From contig JAPUJX010000099.1 in the NCBI GenBank assembly GCA_027295975.1, positions 1-18,983 on the forward strand: 18,983 nt of DNA, given 5' to 3'. The DNA is from Gammaproteobacteria bacterium (GTDB lineage Bacteria; Pseudomonadota; Gammaproteobacteria; Pseudomonadales; Azotimanducaceae). The position numbers and the translations under genes are program-made. Positions 14,803-18,983 of the stretch are shown here, piece after piece. The notes beneath the pieces are model-generated. The model was not told the origin of the DNA. It did not search any database and saw nothing but the letters and a program-made list of their open reading frames with translations. Every line of letters starts with the position of its first letter. The stretch's first letter is position 1.

Positions 14803-17671
14803 CAGGGGAAAGGGGTTGGATAACGGGCGCAAACTCTCCCTCCACCAAGGGCATGTCCGTCGCGACACGTTTCGCGAAGGCCTGTAGATCTGCAGCGGTA
14901 ATACCGTCGACGATTTTCTTACGCGCTTTTATCGAGAGCGGCGGCTGACCCGCCGTGCGTTCTCTGTAGAAAACCAACAATACGTTGCCGGGATTCTCGT
15001 AGTAGGTCTCGATCGAGCGTTTCCTCTGGCGTCGTAAAACTTCCATCTGCTCACCATCGACGTTCTCGACTGCACCAAGGATGGAAACCTTCACCAGCGC
15101 GTCAATCTCCGCGACATTTTCGGGTTCGGCGACAAACTGCACGTTGACAAACCCGTGCGGCACGGGAAACATCGGCGAAGACTCCGAAGCACCAATGGTA
15201 TAAACCAACCCACGGTCCACACGAATCGTCTGTTGCAGCGCGTTCTGTAACAATATTGCATACATCTGGCGAACGACCGAACTTCGGTAGTCGTACCCGG
15301 CGTTCGCATTTACATAGATGCGCACGACTTCGCTTCGATCTTCCGGATTGAGGTCGGTTCGGACGCTACCGTTTTTTTCGGCAAGGGTTCCGGAACCCCC
15401 AATCAATCCATGGCCCTCGCCTCCAGCGAGCGATGCCAGATATTTGATCACGTAAGGCTTCAACACTCTGGCCTTGACAGGGCCCGAGATCAGAAACGTC
15501 ACCCCACGCACATTTGTGAAGAGCGTTTGATACATCGACTCCACCCAGCCCGGCGTCAACGTATCAAGCGCTTCGGGATCCAGCACCGCTTTTCCCACGA
15601 CTGAATTCAACCAGAGCAGATCGAAGACCGCTTGCCGATGCCGGAGAGCGGGTACTTCGCCCGTGGCTTCGAAACGAGTACGCAACTTGCTGACTACAGA
15701 GGTGTAAATCGCGGGATCCGTGACGACCTCGGTGTGCACGAGGTGAAGTGCGGACATCGCGAAATCGAGCTCTTCCGGCACGGTGGAGACCATCACGCCG
15801 TGCCCCAGTTCGTGCAGATCGATGCGCATCGAGGTGCGATGAAGGTTGAACAGATTGGCAAGCTTCGGCCCCCGATAACCACGCAATCCGCTCGCCAGGA
15901 GAACTTCCCGACCCGCCGCGACCCACTCTTCATTGTAATCGGTGAGTGATGCCGCCCCACCCGGGGCGAAACCGCGGATTCGTACACGTGTGCTTCTGGT
16001 CGAGGTCGATTTGAAAAGTACCGTGGCACCGTTACCCAATCGCCACTCTCGAATCCCAAGGGTTTTATGAACAATTTCCTCAACGATTGTGCCTGGCGCC
16101 AGGGGGTCGATGTGAAAAGGGTCCGTCGTGGAGGCACCTGCACTTGCGGCAAACTCCGTTCCTCCGTCCAACCCCCTGCCCAGCGGTGAAACATCGTCCA
16201 GGTTCGCCAATGTTTCCTCGAATTCTTCGATGGGCGCGGCCGATGTCTCGCCTTCGGGAACCGTTACCAGAAGAACACGCCGCCCATTGCCAAACTGATT
16301 TATGAGCGACTGGTTTACCGCGTGCACATCCAACTCATCCAGAACAAACAAACCTGCCGCAACGCCAGCAGCCGTTTCGGTAACAGGTTGATCAACGGAA
16401 AGAGCGTCCACCCAAGCTCGTCCAACCCGGTTGCTGGACATGCGATCTGCGCGTTCGAGCCGAGTACGCAATCGTTGGGATGCGAGTGTTTTTGCAACGT
16501 TTACTTCTGCCGCCGTGAAACCCGTCTCGAGCAGGCCGGCCACTACATCCAATACATCACGAAACGCCCGTAATTCGACCCCATCCTCTACGGAAATGGA
16601 CAAAGTGCTGACGGCCAGGGCAGCGAGCCGTTGCCGGGAGAATCGAGTCGCAAGGACATCCGAAGTTTGCTCGGCGTACGTTCTCAGCCGGTCGTTCAGG
16701 ATTTTTCCGGCAAGCCCCGCCGAAGTGAGATTTTTCAGCTCGTTGAGAGTATCCGCCCCTGAATGTCTGGTCACCATGCTGAGTTGCACGCTTCGAATCT
16801 TCGCCTTCTCGTCGGCAACCACCGCGGCTCGATACCCTTCCGGAACCGGTGTCTGGTGGCGGGGTGGATTGTCGATCTCAGGATTCCGGTAGCGGCCAAA
16901 CACCGCTCGCACGGCGCGTACCGCCTTTTTTACGTTGACGTCGCCGACCACGATCACCATGGTTCGATCCGGCCGGAACCAATTGGCATGAAATTCGCTC
17001 AGGGCTTCGACGCTGGCCCCTTTGATGGTTTCCCTCGACCCGACGGTAACGTGGTTCAAATAGGGGTGCCCTTCGCCGAGCAGCATACCGAATCGCCGGC
17101 GGCTGCTCTGAGAAACCCGGCGCGTTAATTCTTCAGCCAGGATAACGCTGCGTTCGGCTTCGACGGCTTCGGCGGTTATTGTCGGTTCGAGCGCTCTGGC
17201 TGCGAGTACGTCCAGCGCTTTGTCCAGGTTTCGTTTCGGATTTTCGGGAATGGTGAGAAAGTACTGGGTGCGTTCCTGCGCGGTAACGGCGTTCTGCGCG
17301 TGAAAAAGCCCGGCAACGCCCATGGAGGCCATAAACGCCCGCACATCCCCCGGTTCATGGCGCGCGCTACCTCGAAAGCCCAGATGTTCTATGAAGTGGG
17401 TATACCCGGCTTCGCTGTCGGATTCGTACACGGAACCCACATCCACCACCACGAAAACCGCGGCTCGATTCTTGTTTTCGTGTCGATGGTTTCGATCAAC
17501 CACGTATTTTATGCCGTTTCCGAGCACGCCGGTGGTTGCCTTGCGGCTGGGCAGCGAGTCGTCAGGTGGAAATTCCGCAGGTTCAAATGCCGCTCGGACG
17601 GGAGCATTGAGACCGCAGATCGCAGCCAATGTCATCAAAACCACTGAGGCGGAAAGCCGACCGATCCTCAT
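14654..17671 (-). CDS. Exported M16-family zinc metallopeptidase (PqqL-like, two-half)
   Basis: The 1005-aa protein begins with a signal peptide (MRIGRLSASVVLMTLAAICG, cleavage probably near APVRA at 27). The active N-terminal half has the inverted zinc motif HFIEH (92-96) in GYTHFIEHLGFRGS and a distal Glu173 in EAERSVILAEE, with spacing as in pitrilysin. An M16_C-type segment follows (FHANWFRPDRTMVIVVGDV). The second half (from about 560, LGNGATVLFKSTST) lacks a zinc motif, as is normal for the non-catalytic half. It likely degrades peptides in the periplasm. The ATG at 17671 has AGGGG 8 nt upstream and lies 16 nt after the MBL hydrolase stop, so the two form an operon. Residues from about 957 on are basic and Pro/Arg-rich and are antisense to the MaoC gene; the conserved part seems to end near VEGEFAPVIQPL. 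Confidence 0.85.
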   Translation of the reverse strand: MRIGRLSASVVLMTLAAICGLNAPVRAAFEPAEFPPDDSLPSRKATTGVLGNGIKYVVDRNHRHENKNRAAVFVVVDVGSVYESDSEAGYTHFIEHLGFRGSARHEPGDVRAFMASMGVAGLFHAQNAVTAQERTQYFLTIPENPKRNLDKALDVLAARALEPTITAEAVEAERSVILAEELTRRVSQSSRRRFGMLLGEGHPYLNHVTVGSRETIKGASVEALSEFHANWFRPDRTMVIVVGDVNVKKAVRAVRAVFGRYRNPEIDNPPRHQTPVPEGYRAAVVADEKAKIRSVQLSMVTRHSGADTLNELKNLTSAGLAGKILNDRLRTYAEQTSDVLATRFSRQRLAALAVSTLSISVEDGVELRAFRDVLDVVAGLLETGFTAAEVNVAKTLASQRLRTRLERADRMSSNRVGRAWVDALSVDQPVTETAAGVAAGLFVLDELDVHAVNQSLINQFGNGRRVLLVTVPEGETSAAPIEEFEETLANLDDVSPLGRGLDGGTEFAASAGASTTDPFHIDPLAPGTIVEEIVHKTLGIREWRLGNGATVLFKSTSTRSTRVRIRGFAPGGAASLTDYNEEWVAAGREVLLASGLRGYRGPKLANLFNLHRTSMRIDLHELGHGVMVSTVPEELDFAMSALHLVHTEVVTDPAIYTSVVSKLRTRFEATGEVPALRHRQAVFDLLWLNSVVGKAVLDPEALDTLTPGWVESMYQTLFTNVRGVTFLISGPVKARVLKPYVIKYLASLAGGEGHGLIGGSGTLAEKNGSVRTDLNPEDRSEVVRIYVNANAGYDYRSSVVRQMYAILLQNALQQTIRVDRGLVYTIGASESSPMFPVPHGFVNVQFVAEPENVAEIDALVKVSILGAVENVDGEQMEVLRRQRKRSIETYYENPGNVLLVFYRERTAGQPPLSIKARKKIVDGITAADLQAFAKRVATDMPLVEGEFAPVIQPLSPVRRAHIQNRRWRPPPCLSPGLRRSPVRLRRATPGFAWCHPETPATKTVL

Positions 17672-17687
17672 AGTTTTCGCCCCTGGG

Positions 17688-18854
17688 TCAACTCGTTAAA
17701 TAGAGGAGTACACCCTTCTTGTCGCGGTGGCTCTCAGCCTCTCTCGCATGCCGCAAATGTTCCAGGTGAGCGTATGTTTCGCTCTCGGCCATCGAGCCCC
17801 AACTGCGCTGCTTGAACAGATGTTTCGAGAATTCCTCGACGCTTGCCGGGCGGCCAAACTCGCGGGATATTTCGCGAATCCTGTCCAGCCTTTCGAAATG
17901 ATGGCGTTTGATTTCTTCGGTCCGCTTGGTCAGGTCGTCAAAAGGATGGCCGTGCGCGGGTAACGCTTTGTTGATGCCCGAGATCTCACCCACCCGATCG
18001 AGCGAGTAGAAAAACGACAGCAACGGGTCCTCCGATGTCGAGATGCCGGATATATGCGGAGTAATCGAAGGCAGCACGTGGTCGCCCGCGAGGAAGATTC
18101 CCGCTTCGGGGTCGTGCAGGCAGAAGTGATCGGGGGTGTGCCCCGGGGTGTGCAACACAAACATCTCCCGGCCCGCAAGATACAGAACGTCGCCCTGCTC
18201 GACCGGGTGGCTGACCTCGGGGACAGACATGGCGCCGCCCAGGGCTCGCATTATGCCCCATTGCAGGCGCCTGCGCAGGGGCGGGCGGGCGCTCTGACCA
18301 CCCCAGGGAGACGGGCCACCCCACCATCCCATCTGCGGAGTGTTGGTACCCGAGTTGGTGTTGTGACCGTGGTCATGATCATGGGGGCTTCCGGGGGTGG
18401 CCCCGGTATCGTTCTCATCCCTTGCTTCGGCCTCTTCCCCATCATCGAGATCCCGCTGCGCCTCGAGGTCTTCCAGCGAGACCTCGGGTGTGTTGTTGGA
18501 AACCGACTCGGCAATGCCGAAACGGAAACTGCGGTGCGCGATAACCTTTGCACCGTGCTCTTTCACGAAACGTGCCGCACCCCCGAAGTGATCGGGATGC
18601 GAGTGGGTAACGATAACCGTGTGGATGTCTTTGGGTTTCAGTTCCGCCTGGCGCAAGCGATTCTCGATCGCCTTCCAGTTGAAGGGCCCGGGCAGACCGG
18701 GGTCGACCACGGCTGCACCGTGGTCGTCGAGCAGCGCGTACATGTTGACGTGACCGAGTCCCGGCATGCGGATCGGCAACTGCATCCGCAAAACGTTCGG
18801 CGCAACCTCGGTAACCTCTGGATTTGCAGTCTCTTGTTCCTGCCTTTTTGCCAT
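17688..18854 (-). CDS. MBL-fold metallo-hydrolase with C-terminal winged helix and His/Asp-rich insert
   Basis: The 388-aa protein has the MBL ligands HSHPDH (84-89), His239 in HTPGHTPDH, Asp258 in LAGDHVLPS and His301 in PAHGHP, the glyoxalase II/LACTB2-like order. A C-terminal segment (about 330-380) fits the winged helix often fused to such enzymes. It is probably a di-zinc thioesterase or nuclease-type hydrolase; substrate unknown. Between the second and third ligands lies an unusual, acidic then low-complexity insert (about 120-205) containing PHDHDHGHN (158-165) and WWGGPSPWGG, likely disordered. The ATG at 18854 is chosen because an AGGTAAGGG site precedes it and a good promoter sits at 18883-18911; in-frame starts at 18884 and 18959 fall on or above that promoter. 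The M16 peptidase follows in the same unit. Confidence 0.87.
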   Translation of the reverse strand: MAKRQEQETANPEVTEVAPNVLRMQLPIRMPGLGHVNMYALLDDHGAAVVDPGLPGPFNWKAIENRLRQAELKPKDIHTVIVTHSHPDHFGGAARFVKEHGAKVIAHRSFRFGIAESVSNNTPEVSLEDLEAQRDLDDGEEAEARDENDTGATPGSPHDHDHGHNTNSGTNTPQMGWWGGPSPWGGQSARPPLRRRLQWGIMRALGGAMSVPEVSHPVEQGDVLYLAGREMFVLHTPGHTPDHFCLHDPEAGIFLAGDHVLPSITPHISGISTSEDPLLSFFYSLDRVGEISGINKALPAHGHPFDDLTKRTEEIKRHHFERLDRIREISREFGRPASVEEFSKHLFKQRSWGSMAESETYAHLEHLRHAREAESHRDKKGVLLYLTS

Positions 18855-18882
18855 AACCCTTACCTGGTGTCGCAAACAACCC

Positions 18883-18911
18883 ATTATCGACGGGTTCAAT
18901 TGTCTTGTCAG
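18883..18911 (-). promoter_or_regulatory. Sigma70-type promoter of the MBL hydrolase-M16 operon
   Basis: The minus strand carries CTGACA (18906-18911) and GATAAT (18883-18888) separated by exactly 17 nt, each five of six to consensus. Transcription would begin about 22 nt before the ATG at 18854. This is the best promoter in the window. Nothing that I can support as a gene lies between it and the window edge at 18983. Confidence 0.65.
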
Positions 18912-18983
18912 CGTCTGTTCCCATTCGGACAAATTGCTCCGGGAAGCAGAAGCTGACAAAACCCGTCCGGATCAACTGGCGCA

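Noticed and set aside
18054..18956. 300-codon plus-strand ORF opposite the MBL hydrolase
   Set aside because: Antisense to a gene with all metal ligands and a good promoter; no family features.

Overview
This window looks like a chromosomal stretch from a proteobacterium, most likely a free-living, moderately GC-rich gammaproteobacterium. That placement is an inference. It rests on the paired DUF2868 membrane protein and DUF3482 GTPase, a GlpG-like rhomboid, purine-rich Shine-Dalgarno sites of AGGGGA or GAGGA type, and several acyl-CoA genes typical of aerobic heterotrophs. I see no tRNA, rRNA, CRISPR array, insertion sequence or phage gene.

Layout. Positions 53-2899 (minus) hold the DUF2868/DUF3482 pair behind a recognisable -10 box. 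Positions 3116-3433 (minus) encode a small multi-pass membrane protein followed by a strong 10-bp hairpin. Positions 3688-5760 (minus) encode an ACAD10/11-like acyl-CoA dehydrogenase and, upstream of it, a tandem EthD protein. Diverging from these, 5888-8371 (plus) is a tight operon of a double GFA zinc protein, a VOC/glyoxalase-like protein and a crotonase-family enzyme; the last two overlap by 4 nt. Positions 8465-9090 hold a gene wreck: the first ~20 residues of a GT2 glycosyltransferase joined out of frame to pieces of a GT39 (ArnT-type) glycosyltransferase. A ferritin-like protein follows (9204-9749, plus). Next come an alpha/beta hydrolase and a rhomboid protease (minus, 9760-11573), then a possible 36-codon ORF translationally coupled to a metallo-beta-lactamase-fold lipoprotein (plus, 11664-12832). 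An aldo/keto reductase (minus, 12839-13834) and a MaoC/hydratase-2 protein (plus, 13924-14802) diverge from a short shared intergenic region. The window ends with a two-gene minus-strand unit: an MBL-fold hydrolase with a His/Asp-rich insert behind a good sigma70-type promoter, then a 1005-aa exported M16-type zinc peptidase whose last ~49 codons run antisense through the 3' end of the MaoC gene.

Function as a whole. The acyl-CoA dehydrogenase, crotonase, MaoC hydratase, EthD, VOC, GFA, alpha/beta hydrolase and aldo/keto reductase genes look like a loose collection of catabolic and detoxification genes for acyl-CoA and carbonyl or aromatic compounds. No specific substrate can be read from the sequence. 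I found no obvious new defence, mobile or biosynthetic system. The observations most worth following are the deletion-scarred GT2-GT39 locus, the antisense-overlapping M16 tail, the double-domain EthD and GFA genes lying back to back, and the ferritin-like protein beside the gene wreck.
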